A DNA stretch of 64,000 nt from Lyngbya sp. CCAP 1446/10 (GCF_026130175.1 NZ_JAIGNI010000023.1:1-64000); one strand, 5' to 3'; positions 28,449 to 37,831 are shown, counted from the first letter of the stretch. Program-made: numbers and translations. The notes: generated from the sequence alone by a model not told the origin.

Positions 28449-29555
28449 TTAATGTTTAATTTCACAGCGCGATGCTAGGGCCTCAACAGCTTGCAGGAGT
28501 TGGGTTGGAGTCCAATTTGCAGTCAAGCCGCTGGCGATCGCACACGCACCCGCACCGACACCTTCTTTCACATACCCGCGATCGTAAGCTTGTAGTTGCG
28601 CGTACCGAGAACCCGCAAAGCTTAACTGTGCAGCCAACAAAGGCACACCGCCGATATCCTTAGCGAGTCCCACCGTGTCTCCTGTAGGGTCTTGGGCTAC
28701 CCAGCGCGTAGTCCCCACCGCGACTTGTTCGGGACACCATAACAAAGCATATTTGCGGGTTAGAGCCTGCATCAAAGCATACACTGCCAGCATTTGCGTG
28801 CCGCCAGCTAGAAGTACCCCGCAAGTCCGACTCGCGGCGATCGCCATTCCCGCCACCGCTATTTGCATCGGATCGCCCACTGCCGCTACCAAATCCAGGG
28901 GAGTGCTATTTTTTCCGCCGATTTCCCACCCAGCATTATTTAGTCCCGCTGTCACCGCAGCCAATTTTTGAGTATGATTGCAGCGAGGATGGGAACTATT
29001 AACTTTGCCCGCTGCTGCAATTCCCAAACCCATTAACACGCCCAAAGCAGTAGTCGTTCCCCCAACTACGCACTCCCCTAAAATTAAATAATTGCCATTA
29101 GTTTCAGCGGCCAATTTAGCCCCCCAAATTAATCCTTGTTCCAGCAAATGTTTGACTGTTTCGAGTTCTAAAGCATTCCCAGAAGTGAGACATTTTGCAG
29201 CAGTACCGCCCAGATCAATTGCAGGTACGGGAGGCGGCAGGGGTAAACCAGCATTAAACAGGTAAAGGGGAATTTCCAAAGCTTCGATTACGGCGCGAGA
29301 TATCAGTACCGGCGATGCCCCGGCTTCTAGGGGCGGCAAGGGATATTGCGGCGACGGTTGGGGGCCGTTATACAAAAATTCTGCATCGGCTAAACAAGTA
29401 AATTGTCGATCGCGCGGGGTTGCTCCTGCTGCCGAAATCCCCGGAATTAAGCCAGTTGCGGTAAATCCTAACACGCAGGCAAATATCGGTTTTTTTCCCT
29501 GATAGCGATCGAGCCACCGCTGGCCCTGTTCAATTTCTGTATAAGTATGAATCAT
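28449..29555 (-). CDS. CobT-like phosphoribosyltransferase (UPF0284)
   Basis: 368 aa. The sequence fits the UPF0284 / CobT-like group: PIFACVLGFTATGLIPGISAAGATP, YLILGECVVGGTTTALGVLMGLG, and VGDPMQIAVAGMAIAAS followed by GVLLAGGTQMLAVYAL. The group is related to nicotinate-nucleotide:dimethylbenzimidazole phosphoribosyltransferase and is thought to activate the lower ligand of cobamides in lineages lacking classical CobT; in cyanobacteria the base is probably adenine (pseudocobalamin). ATG 29555 directly follows (on the minus strand) a TTAGTCA heptamer array, so no Shine-Dalgarno is present. No other cobamide genes are nearby. Confidence 0.83.
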   Translation of the reverse strand: MIHTYTEIEQGQRWLDRYQGKKPIFACVLGFTATGLIPGISAAGATPRDRQFTCLADAEFLYNGPQPSPQYPLPPLEAGASPVLISRAVIEALEIPLYLFNAGLPLPPPVPAIDLGGTAAKCLTSGNALELETVKHLLEQGLIWGAKLAAETNGNYLILGECVVGGTTTALGVLMGLGIAAAGKVNSSHPRCNHTQKLAAVTAGLNNAGWEIGGKNSTPLDLVAAVGDPMQIAVAGMAIAASRTCGVLLAGGTQMLAVYALMQALTRKYALLWCPEQVAVGTTRWVAQDPTGDTVGLAKDIGGVPLLAAQLSFAGSRYAQLQAYDRGYVKEGVGAGACAIASGLTANWTPTQLLQAVEALASRCEIKH

Positions 29556-29561
29556 AAATTA

Positions 29562-29636
29562 GTCAGTAGTCAGTAGTCAGTAGTCATTAGTCATTAGTTA
29601 TTAGTTATTAGTCATTAGTCATTAGTCATTAGTCAT
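29562..29636. repeat. Heptamer STRR, TTAGTCA type
   Basis: Tandem AGTCAGT, AGTCATT and AGTTATT variants with strict period 7. It begins seven bases upstream of the CobT-like start codon. Confidence 0.9.
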
Positions 29637-29737
29637 GGGGAATTGATAATTGTCGGAAAAACCAGAAAGAGGTAAAGCGGATAATTTTATTTTTTTCCTT
29701 CCCTCAACAGGCATCAGTTAAATCAGTTACAAAATCT

Positions 29738-29846
29738 TTCTTCCTTCTTCCCTCTTCCCTCTTCCTTCTTCCTTCTTCCTTCTTCCTTCTTCCTTCTTCC
29801 CTCTTCCTTCTTCCTTCTTCCTTCTTCCTTCTTCCTTCTTCCTTCC
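29738..29846. repeat. Heptamer STRR, TTCCTTC type
   Basis: About fifteen copies of CTTCTTC/CCTCTTC with period 7, ending two bases before the complement of the DUF2232 stop codon (29849). Confidence 0.9.
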
Positions 29847-29848
29847 GA

Positions 29849-30604
29849 TTACTCTTCATAATCGATTAAAACTTGCACCCAGCGTGGTGGCCGCGGAATC
29901 GGATTTCCCAAACGATCTAGCAGCAACAAAGCTACTAAATGCACTACAAATAAATAGACAATATTATTAACCAAAATCATCCCAGCGGCGATCGCCCCAA
30001 TTGTACTCAAACTCGGCACACTCAGCCAGCCCAGCTTCACAAACACCCATTCCACAATCTCTGTTACCTGGGCGGTTACATAAACCCAGAGATCTTGACC
30101 CACCAAAGCTGACAGCAGCCAAAACTTAAAAAAGAAGCCAACAGTACCAATTAGCGCGCCCACACTAATAGACACAGACCAACTCGCTTTGCGCCGCCAA
30201 AGTCCTCCCAGCGCAACTCCCATAACTCCAAAAGGAATCACGTATAAAATGCTTCGCGTCGGGCCCATGAGTACCGACAGCAGCAAACCCGATACCAAAG
30301 CTGACATCCAAGCGGCTCTGTTGCCCCAGCGCAGGTAAACTAGGGCAATGGGTACCGGGAAAAAAACCCGCAGCAAAGGCCCTAGCGGAAAGTAATAATT
30401 GATCAGCCAAATCAAGCTAGCGGTACTTGCTAAAAATGCCGTTTCTACGAGCCTCAAAGGCGCTTCCCTAGTGGTGGGCGTTCCCGGAGCTGGATTTTTG
30501 CGATCGCCCGCCAAATCTGAAATAGCGGCGGTTTCCGGCTCATTATTTTTACTGGGTGAACTGCCCGAATTAGACGTGGCATCTGCTGACAAAAAATCAC
30601 TCAT
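29849..30604 (-). CDS. DUF2232 (YybS-like) membrane protein
   Basis: 251 aa. Residues 1-48 are a Ser/Pro/Asn-rich cytoplasmic tail. Seven or so hydrophobic segments follow, including LVETAFLASTASLIWLINYY, VFFPVPIALVYLRWG and IPFGVMGVALGGLWRRKASW. The FFPVPIxxVYLRWG pattern is typical of DUF2232, related to energy-coupling-type S components by topology. The function is not established. The start is preceded (minus strand) by an ATCTAAA heptamer array and the stop is followed by the TTCCTTC array. Confidence 0.8.
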   Translation of the reverse strand: MSDFLSADATSNSGSSPSKNNEPETAAISDLAGDRKNPAPGTPTTREAPLRLVETAFLASTASLIWLINYYFPLGPLLRVFFPVPIALVYLRWGNRAAWMSALVSGLLLSVLMGPTRSILYVIPFGVMGVALGGLWRRKASWSVSISVGALIGTVGFFFKFWLLSALVGQDLWVYVTAQVTEIVEWVFVKLGWLSVPSLSTIGAIAAGMILVNNIVYLFVVHLVALLLLDRLGNPIPRPPRWVQVLIDYEE

Positions 30605-30607
30605 CCG

Positions 30608-30632
30608 ATTTTAGATTTTAGATTTTAGATTT
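30608..30632. repeat. Heptamer STRR, ATTTTAG type
   Basis: Three and a half copies of GATTTTA immediately upstream of the DUF2232 start; a shorter run recurs at 30674-30688. The rest of the spacer to 30846 holds a 9-12 base direct repeat around ACTTGCxCGCTATA and an AAACCGGGTTT half-repeat. Confidence 0.8.
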
Positions 30633-30846
30633 TACGGAACTTGCCCGCTATACGGCTGATTCCCAGTTTTCCGATTTTAGATTTTAGATGATAGCTTTTA
30701 CAGGACTTGCGCGCTATAAGACTGCTTCCCGGTTTCACTGTTTGGATGCGTCGCCGCCAAATTTAATCTTGATCATAGAAACCGGGTTTAAGTACGAACG
30801 CAAGTCTTATTTTAGATGGATTTCTCAGCAAAAATTTTCAGCAGCA

Positions 30847-31344
30847 TTATTTTTCCGCTTTGACTTCCTGAATTACAAAAACCGAACAAGATGCGTGGTG
30901 AACAACATAATTGCTGACACTGCCGAGGAAAGCTTCTGTGAACCCCGTGCGGCCGCGTCTTCCTACTACTATTAAATCTGCCCCCCAAGTTTGGGCGTGT
31001 TCACAGACAGAATGCCCCGCATCGCCGTCCATTTGGCAGTCAAATTCCACCTCCAATCCTTGCTTGGCGGCGGCGTCGCTATAATTTTTCAGCAAACCCT
31101 CAGCCTGTTTTACCTCCCTTTCCATGCGCAAACGTTGAGCTTGATAAGCTTGATCCATTAACTCGACATTCATGCCCAAATCGACCGGAATTGGCACTGC
31201 CGTCTCGCCCAGCGTGTTGACAGTAACGCAGTGAAATAACATCATCTTTGCCCGATCGCCCACAGCTAATTCTAAAGCTTGACTAAAGACGCGGTGGCCT
31301 AGATCGGAATCATCAACGGCGGCGAAAATTTTCTTAAAACTCAC
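30847..31344 (-). CDS. Universal stress protein (UspA family)
   Basis: 165 aa from GTG 31344, preceded by a strong GGAGGT at good spacing. The fold starts FKKIFAAVDDSDLGHRVFSQAL and ends with the ATP-binding signature ADLIVVGRRGRTGFTEAFLGSVSNYVV (G-2x-G-9x-G-S). ATP-binding members dimerise and act in stress survival; the partner here is unknown. It is upstream of nothing obvious. The Crp-family gene is 90 bases away on the same strand, so joint transcription is possible. Confidence 0.92.
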   Translation of the reverse strand: MSFKKIFAAVDDSDLGHRVFSQALELAVGDRAKMMLFHCVTVNTLGETAVPIPVDLGMNVELMDQAYQAQRLRMEREVKQAEGLLKNYSDAAAKQGLEVEFDCQMDGDAGHSVCEHAQTWGADLIVVGRRGRTGFTEAFLGSVSNYVVHHASCSVFVIQEVKAEK

Positions 31345-31433
31345 AGCTTTACCTCCGGCGAGAAATCATCAATATCAGTTAGTTAACAGAGAGTGCTTTT
31401 GAATTAGATTCTAATTAGCAGTCTCTGATACTT

Positions 31434-32144
31434 CTACATTAACAGACGCTCTAAGGCGTGTAGGTCTGGAATGCACAAAACGTCACGTTCGCGCAGAATC
31501 GTTCCTTTTTTTTCCAGCTTGCTGAGCACTCGCGTTACCGTTTCGCGAGCCAGCCCGCTGAGGCTACTTAATTCTCTGTGCGGCAGGTTGGGAATTTCTG
31601 TGCCTCCACTTGACATGATTTTTCCTTGCCCCTCTGCCAAAAATAACAAAATATCTGCTACTCGCGAGGTACTGTCCGATTCTCGCAAACGCAGACGGCG
31701 GTTGACTTGCCGCAGGCGGCGTGCCATCAATTGAGCTAGCCGAATGCCTGCGAGGGGCTCGGTATGAATAAGCTGCACAAAATCCTGAGCTGGCATATTT
31801 CCGATCAGTGTCGGGGCTAGGGTGATCACATCTGTCGATCGCGGTGTTTCTTCGATCGCTGCCATTTCCCCGAATAGTTCTCCTTTCCCTAAAATATTCA
31901 GCGTTACTTCTTTTCCATCTAGGTTGTAGGTGCGAATTTTCACCCAACCATCCAATATAAAATACACGGATGTTCCCCAGTCATTTTCGAGTAAAATCAC
32001 TTGATTTGACGGATGACTGCGGGTAACGATGTGGACAGTTGCTTTCTCGATTACAGGATCGGGTAATCCTGCAAAAAAAGGAGTAGAAACTATCAATTGA
32101 TTTATATCGGAATTTGGATCTCGGGCGTTAAAGCGGTCTTCCAT
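31434..32144 (-). CDS. Crp/Fnr-family transcription regulator
   Basis: 236 aa. The N-terminal cyclic-nucleotide-type beta-roll (~25-145) contains VYFILDGWVKIRTYNLDGKEVTLNILGKGELFGEMAAIEE. The dimer helix is LAQLMARRLRQVNRRLRLR. The winged HTH (~170-230) has the recognition helix region LSSLSGLARETVTRVLSKLEKKGTI. The GEL-FGE-x7-PRST part of the cAMP pocket is partly conserved (GELFGEMAAIEETPRSTD), so cAMP binding is possible but not certain. No Fe-S cysteines are present, so it is not Fnr-like. Targets are unknown. Confidence 0.9.
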   Translation of the reverse strand: MEDRFNARDPNSDINQLIVSTPFFAGLPDPVIEKATVHIVTRSHPSNQVILLENDWGTSVYFILDGWVKIRTYNLDGKEVTLNILGKGELFGEMAAIEETPRSTDVITLAPTLIGNMPAQDFVQLIHTEPLAGIRLAQLMARRLRQVNRRLRLRESDSTSRVADILLFLAEGQGKIMSSGGTEIPNLPHRELSSLSGLARETVTRVLSKLEKKGTILRERDVLCIPDLHALERLLM

Positions 32145-33368
32145 GAGGCCATCATTTTAATTTATGTGCTTGATCTGCGCTGGGCAGTTAGAAATAGCTT
32201 GCAGCCGAGTCATTCGATTTGAGATTCAAGCATTTGAGAAACAAGGATCTAAAATCAGCAATTTTTCCTCTAAAGTTTTGCCGTCAAAGGTCGAATATGG
32301 GGATTAATAGCCTCAAGCTCTGATTGTGAGCTAGAAACCAAACACCATACCATAATTGTTTAGATACATACCGCGGAGCAAATTTTATTAACAAAATTTT
32401 AGCAGCGCGGCAACCAACTGAGCGATCGACTTACCGAAGACAAGCACTTCGCGAACACAAGCTTAACACTGCTCAGAGATTTGTGGTCAACAGGCTCGGC
32501 AGTCGATCGGCTAGTGGCAGCATAAGTCCGCACACCGGACAGACGGCGACCACATCCGACTGCAACTCTCTGCAACCAGTCAAATGTCAGCACTACCAGA
32601 AAAATATACAGCAATTCCCAGCCCAAATGTTGGCGCTCTTGGCAACCGAAACCAACTCAATTTCCAGCATTTTTTTATGCTCCCCTGAGATTATAGTACC
32701 ATTAATCTCTAGCCATGAACACAGATCAAAAGCTATGATGAAAGATTTGTCAAATTGAGTGTACGGGGACAAGCCGGAATCCGGGAATCCCAAATCGCAG
32801 ATTGTTTGAGGTTTTTTCCAAGTCTGTGAAAGATGGAAACAAAAATTTACCGCATTACCTGATGAGAGACTGGGCGCGGGGCCACCGTCGCAAACGCGGG
32901 GTTATGGGTGAGACAGTGGCAGTTCGTGCGATCGCTGCTATCCCTCTTGGCTGAATCGCCTGTCTGTGCCCGGAAACAATGACAGCAGCCACAGAATTTG
33001 AGATCACTTGCAGGCAGTCGAAATTACCAGAAAGAATTGGTTTAAAGCCGGAACCCTGATCGGGAGAAATTAAAAGCAGACGATTTATTACTCCAATCCT
33101 CTTCCTGACCGGGAGAGGTCGCCCTCAACTGTCAACAGTCAACTGTCAACTGAATTACCGGGCATTTGATGCGGAAGTACCGGCTAACATATTATATGCA
33201 AGAGAAGTCATCCGAAGGCAAAAGGTTGATTCACAGTTGTCGGAAAATATTAGTAAATTATTGACGAACTCGCATTCAGATTATTCTATCTATTGGCATA
33301 GCTGCCGCCTGACTTCAATCTTTTGCCGATCGAGTTTCTCCCTAGCCGCATTCCCAGAGGTTCCGCCC
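32145..33368. other. 1.2-kb region without a supported gene
   Basis: This is the longest gene-free stretch in the window. It holds an AT-rich dyad AAATTTTATTAACAAAATTT near 32381-32400, several HIP1-like CGATCG sites and a short TCAACTG heptamer array at 33128-33152. Frames at 32483-32758 and 33237-33368 show no family pattern. No tRNA, tmRNA, RNase P or 6S consensus was recognised. Confidence 0.5.
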
Positions 33369-35564
33369 TTGAATTCTCAGAAGTACAAAATTCAAGCACT
33401 TATTGCTGAGATTGATGAGGTACTCAGCAAGCCCGCACCCCGCTTGCCTTGGACGGGTTCGATCGATACTGTCCACCAGCGCCAACTTTTAGAGCGAGTT
33501 CGCGCTTATCTGGTTTCCTCAGACTCAAAGGTAGCTGCCCGCAAAGGGTCAGCCAGCCCAAATGTCCGCCCGGAACCAGTTCCAGTGCCCAAAATGCCGC
33601 CGAGGGTCGATCGCCCCTCAGCAGCAGAGCAAATTATGCTTGCCGTCACCGGGGAAATCAGCAACCTGCGCTCAAGCCTGACGGGGCCGCTCCAAGAAGA
33701 CATAGAAGCTCTGCGACAACAGCAGCAAGCTTTAATTCAAGAAATCCAACAGCTAGAAGCAAAACGACAGCAGCAACAATCCCTAGCTCAGCAACAAGCA
33801 AACCAACAGCAAATCATTTCTGAATTCTTGCAGGTACTGACGGGGCGCTTGGAAGAAAGCTTGGATCGCGATTTATCGCAAATTTTCCGTAGCCTAGAAA
33901 ATCAGTTGTTACCAAGCAGTGCTGCACAATCGCAGCCATCGGCTTTAAACCCACAAACCTTAGAAGAACACCCGTTGTTGACACCAGCTCAAAGATTGGA
34001 GCAAATGCAACGCTTCCAAGCTAGTGCTGACAGTCTGCTGATGAGGCTCGATTCTACGATGGGGATCGTGTTCGAGGCTTTGGAAGCAAATCTCCAAAGC
34101 TATCAAGCTTCCTTGGGACAAGGAATCGATAATATGTATGGTTTGAGCCAGCAGAGCGAGGCAATGTTGGCGGCTTTTGTTAACCACTTGGCCACACAGT
34201 TGAGACGAGAAGGGTCTTCTTACGTGCAGCAGCCGATCGCCCAGGCAAATCTCGAAACGACCACCCCAACCGCAGCAGATCGCTCCTGGGCCACTCCCGC
34301 TCTCTCAAATACTGCGATCGAACCCTCAGCCACCGCCGACAGTGAAGAGCGCAGCGGCGAACTCCCTGATCAAGACAGATTGCCCTACGCCGGGACAGAA
34401 ATTTCTTCGCAATTCGGAAAATTGAGGCGCGATAGCGATCGCCTTGAAGCCCCTCTATCGCTCCCAGATTGGGCAGACAATTTGTTTGGTTATTCACCCG
34501 AAAGACCTCGACTGGAAACTCAGTTTTCTGGCAGTGAGTCGGAAGATCTGTTAGCAAAAAATGGCGAAAATGTTGAGGATTTGTACGCGAGTTTGTTTGC
34601 AGGAGAAGCCGTCGCAGAACTAGAATTAGAACCAGAAGATTTTACGATCGAAAATAGTGAAATTGCTGCCGAAAGTGCAGCGGCACAATCTCAAATTGTG
34701 GCAGAAAGTGAAAGGGCAGAACCCCTAAATACTGTTGAAGATTTGTTTGCTAATCTGCTGGATGAAGGCGAATCGCTGTCAGATTATATGACAGATGAAG
34801 AGTCAGAATTCGTAATTGGTAATTCTGTAGAGGCTCTAACTTTAGATACTGAAGATTTATTTGAACCACAAGTTACAACAATACCTCAAGTTTCAGAACC
34901 GCCAGCCTTAAGTTCGATCGCGGCAAAAGTTGACTTGGACGATCGAGAAAATCTAGAAACGGCTCAAAACCTAAGTGAGTATTTCGACACTGCTGCTACG
35001 CCTCCATCGCCAGCAGAAATTAGCCCCAACCAACCCAACCACGTGCCGAGTGCCCGTGATGTTCAAACTGACGAGTTTGGAACCTCGTCCCAGGGACTCG
35101 ATGATGTTTACATCCAAGCTTCGCCGGACGAGGATTTGCTACCGGTTGAGGCATTAGAAGATGACCTCGATCGAGCCCTAAAGTTGGACGTTAATACTCT
35201 GGAACTGTTGGAGACAGACCTCTACAATCTGGAGGGATTGGACAATACTGCGGAACGGCGATCGAATTCCAGTGCGGTTAACAGCTTAGATTTATCGGCG
35301 AGTGATCCATCGGGCGGTGCAGACAATCCCTTTGGCGAAGCGGCAGAGGAAGAACTCGGATCGCTGGAGGATTTGTTCTCCGACGTGTTGGAACTTTCAT
35401 CTGAGGATGAACCCTTTGTTTTAGAAGACGAACTTGAGGATGATTTGTTTGCTGAGGAAGATGAATCGAATTTGACGCTAGACGAGATTTTGGCGAGTTT
35501 GAACGATACCAATGGAGAACAGTCCCAAACTGCCGAACCTCCAGAAAGTAAAAAAAAAACCTAA
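33369..35564 (+). CDS. Acidic coiled-coil protein, likely N-terminal part of a frameshifted fusion
   Basis: 731 aa from TTG 33369, chosen because AGAGG lies nine bases upstream and the frame further up (to TTG 33237) is Cys/Ser-rich and unlike the body. Residues ~1-60 form a compact helical region (KYKIQALIAEIDEVLSK, QRQLLERVRAYLVS). Residues ~95-180 are Gln-rich coiled coil. Residues ~330-731 are strongly acidic and low in complexity with repeated short segments such as VEDLYASLFAGE, VEDLFANLLDEGE and LEDLFSDVLELSSEDE. It ends ESKKKT at an A10 tract; a -1 shift there continues into the ATPase ORF. The family was not recognised. Confidence 0.7.
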   Translation: MNSQKYKIQALIAEIDEVLSKPAPRLPWTGSIDTVHQRQLLERVRAYLVSSDSKVAARKGSASPNVRPEPVPVPKMPPRVDRPSAAEQIMLAVTGEISNLRSSLTGPLQEDIEALRQQQQALIQEIQQLEAKRQQQQSLAQQQANQQQIISEFLQVLTGRLEESLDRDLSQIFRSLENQLLPSSAAQSQPSALNPQTLEEHPLLTPAQRLEQMQRFQASADSLLMRLDSTMGIVFEALEANLQSYQASLGQGIDNMYGLSQQSEAMLAAFVNHLATQLRREGSSYVQQPIAQANLETTTPTAADRSWATPALSNTAIEPSATADSEERSGELPDQDRLPYAGTEISSQFGKLRRDSDRLEAPLSLPDWADNLFGYSPERPRLETQFSGSESEDLLAKNGENVEDLYASLFAGEAVAELELEPEDFTIENSEIAAESAAAQSQIVAESERAEPLNTVEDLFANLLDEGESLSDYMTDEESEFVIGNSVEALTLDTEDLFEPQVTTIPQVSEPPALSSIAAKVDLDDRENLETAQNLSEYFDTAATPPSPAEISPNQPNHVPSARDVQTDEFGTSSQGLDDVYIQASPDEDLLPVEALEDDLDRALKLDVNTLELLETDLYNLEGLDNTAERRSNSSAVNSLDLSASDPSGGADNPFGEAAEEELGSLEDLFSDVLELSSEDEPFVLEDELEDDLFAEEDESNLTLDEILASLNDTNGEQSQTAEPPESKKKT
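35550..35559 (+). other. A10 slippery tract joining two ORFs
   Basis: Ten consecutive A after AGT. In frame it reads S-K-K-K-T-stop. A -1 shift (or one extra A in the RNA) reads S-K-K-K-N-L-I-S-T-E-S and stays open to 37633. The downstream frame has no ATG, GTG or TTG codon between its preceding stop (35549) and 35726. Confidence 0.7.
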
Positions 35565-35725
35565 TTTCCACAGAGAGTAAAACCGGAGTTGTTGAGAAAA
35601 TAACCGAGTCCGAGTCTAGCGAATTTGCTGTTCCACAGCAGCAAGAGTCGGCGCTGCATTCTGTTCCAGGTGCGATCGCCCCTTCATCCTCTCAATCCCC
35701 AAAACGCCAGAATTCTCGTTGGTAT

Positions 35726-37633
35726 TTGGGCATTGATTTCGGTTCCTGTGGGCTGTCGGCGGCTTTACTCGATCGCGCCAGCGGCCAGTTGCACCCGATT
35801 TACTGGGAAACACCGCAGGCTGAGTTTGCCGCAGCGAGCGCGAGCTTTCGCATTCCCTCAGTCGTGGCGATCGAGGAAACAGCCCCAAACAGCACAAGTG
35901 GCCAGCAGGTGACAGTCAAGTCGGTGGGATGCCGGCAGTTGGATGTACCTGCGGGAGAATTTTTACTGCAAAATTTTAAATTGCCTTTAAAGGTGGGCAT
36001 TCCTTATCAGCGCGCAACTGCTGGGATGTACGAACCGCTGTTGCAGTGGTCGTCAAATCGGGCTATGTCGATCGCCCTACCACTGCACGCTGTGCGGGCG
36101 CTGCTGGCTACTTTGAATCCGAGCAACCAGGGGCAAAAATTTGGCAAAGTGGGGGAAGTTTTGGATTCTGCAATGGCGGCAAATTTTGCTCTCTTGCCAG
36201 TTTCTAATTTAATCTGTAAAGCTTCGGGACTGACAGCAGAAACTCTCGATGCAGCCCTGAAAGACTTGCAGGGTGTGATTTTGGGAACTCCGGCGAGCTG
36301 GTCGGATGCTTATCGGTTTAACCTGCGGGAGGCTGTTTTGGGCGCGGATCTGGTGGCTTCTGGTTCGCAAATTTTTGTAGTAGAAGATGCGATCGCCACT
36401 TTGGTTGCTGCTGTAATTCCCATCAAAAATCCCACAGAAGTGCCATCTTCGGCGATTAATTCTATTAATAGCGAACTCGCAGAAGCTGCACCGCTAACTG
36501 TAAATGCTTCGTCTTTTAGCGGGGGAACTTTGATTCTGAATGCGGGGGCGGTGACAGTGGAATTAGCTTTAGTTGAGTTGCCGGAAAATCTTCAAGATTT
36601 AACTCGTGCTGATTTTACTTGCCAAAGTTTTGATGCGGCTGGCAATGCTTTCGATCAGGATATTATTTGTCAGTTGTTGGCGAAAAATGAAACTTGGGGA
36701 ATGTCGATCGATTTGCCACGTCCGGGACATCCAGATTTACCGAGTCGCTATCAATTGCAGCAGCGGTTGCAAGGTTCTGTTTTTGGCCTGCAATTGTTAG
36801 AGGCTGCAAGGCAAATAAAAGTTATTTTGCAACATCAAGAAAGTTTTGTTTTGGATATTGGCCAGCAGCATTGGGATGTGAAGCGCAAAGATTTGGAAAG
36901 TCTAGTTTTAGTGCCTTTTGTGCAGCAGTTGAATCGTGAATTAAATGCTTTGCTTAGCCGCGCGGGAATGTCGCCGGCGGGGATTAATCAGGCGATTTGT
37001 ACTGGGGGCATGGGTGGTTGGGCTGCGATCGCCCGTTGGTTGCGGCAGAAGTTGCCGAATGCGATCGTGCTTCAAGATCGGGAATGGGAGGGCGATCGAG
37101 ATATTTCGGAAACTCACAATTCTCCATTAAGTTATTTACCGCAAAACATCAAAAATTCCAAAAAAAGTGGTCAAGTTGCCTGCGGGTTGGCGAGTTTGGC
37201 TCTCTATCCTCAAATTTTGGATGTGCCGCAACAGTACAGCGACTTTTTTCTGCTGTGGGAATTAATGCAGGTTTTGGGCAGGGAAACTCTGAGCTTTGAG
37301 GAAATTTTGCAGTTATTGGAACGCCAGGGCGTGAACACGCGCACCTGCGAGCCCCGGATTCTGCGGATTTTGTCAGGACAATTGCCGGCGGGACTTTTGC
37401 CGGAGGAGGAAGATTTCATGCTGCTAGCCGAGGAGTCGAGGCAAAATCCCGATTGGGAAGCAATTTTGGCCGAGCCGCTTTTCTTTGAAGATGTCTCGCG
37501 GGGTTATCGTTTGAATGTGGAACACGCCTCTGTTGTTCGCGAATATTTAGGCCTGCTCGCCTCTAGCAGCCAGCAAAAATTATTAGAGCCGCTCACAATT
37601 GCTTGGGATGTTCGCATGGATAGCGATCGTTAA
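35726..37633 (+). CDS. Hsp70/actin-like ATPase ORF, likely C-terminal part of a frameshifted fusion
   Basis: 635 aa counted from TTG 35726, but that codon lies inside the first beta strand (RWYLGIDFGSCGLSAALLD), so a start there would truncate the fold. The frame is open from 35552. The phosphate-1 loop GIDFGSC, GVILGTPASWSDAYRFNLREA, and VVEDAIATLVAAV / SFSGGTLILNAGA fit an Hsp70/actin-type ATPase, with the adenosine motif ICTGGMGGWAAIARWLR. The last ~170 residues are a helical C-terminal region. It is not canonical DnaK (no standard substrate-binding domain). Best read as the ATPase half of one large protein with the preceding ORF. Confidence 0.75.
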   Translation: MGIDFGSCGLSAALLDRASGQLHPIYWETPQAEFAAASASFRIPSVVAIEETAPNSTSGQQVTVKSVGCRQLDVPAGEFLLQNFKLPLKVGIPYQRATAGMYEPLLQWSSNRAMSIALPLHAVRALLATLNPSNQGQKFGKVGEVLDSAMAANFALLPVSNLICKASGLTAETLDAALKDLQGVILGTPASWSDAYRFNLREAVLGADLVASGSQIFVVEDAIATLVAAVIPIKNPTEVPSSAINSINSELAEAAPLTVNASSFSGGTLILNAGAVTVELALVELPENLQDLTRADFTCQSFDAAGNAFDQDIICQLLAKNETWGMSIDLPRPGHPDLPSRYQLQQRLQGSVFGLQLLEAARQIKVILQHQESFVLDIGQQHWDVKRKDLESLVLVPFVQQLNRELNALLSRAGMSPAGINQAICTGGMGGWAAIARWLRQKLPNAIVLQDREWEGDRDISETHNSPLSYLPQNIKNSKKSGQVACGLASLALYPQILDVPQQYSDFFLLWELMQVLGRETLSFEEILQLLERQGVNTRTCEPRILRILSGQLPAGLLPEEEDFMLLAEESRQNPDWEAILAEPLFFEDVSRGYRLNVEHASVVREYLGLLASSSQQKLLEPLTIAWDVRMDSDR

Positions 37634-37756
37634 CAGTTGACAGTTGACAGTTGACAGTTGACAGTTGAGTGCGAAGTTTTTAGGCCGGGGATTTAAGCCC
37701 CTGCCTAAAAACAATCCACCTAAAGGTGGGGGCTTAAATCCCCTGTGCTTTGGTAA
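37634..37756. repeat. CAGTTGA STRR plus foldback element, copy A
   Basis: Heptamer CAGTTGA copies (about 37634-37669) are followed by a foldback stretch with GGGGATTTAAGCCCC, ACAATCCACCTAAAGGTGG and GGGGCTTAAATCCCC, ending CTGTGCTTTGGTAA. The same block occurs in reverse orientation at 54915-55035, also with its STRR attached. Confidence 0.85.
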
Positions 37757-37760
37757 ACTG

Positions 37761-37831
37761 CCAAAAACCTGGTTTCTCAGTGGAATTCTCCCTGTCTTCC
37801 CGAATATTCCTCGTAGAAACCAGGTTTTTGG
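37761..37831. repeat. Foldback repeat, AAACCTGGTTT type
   Basis: Arms 37761-37777 (CCAAAAACCTGGTTTCT) and 37815-37831 are exact reverse complements with a 37-base loop. Related arms (AAACCCGGTTT / AAACCGGGTTT) occur at 44545-44594. Confidence 0.8.

Noticed and set aside
35726-35730. Taking TTG 35726 as a true independent start of the ATPase
   Set aside because: It would remove the first residues of the nucleotide-binding strand; coordinates are given for the ORF only, and the fusion reading is preferred.
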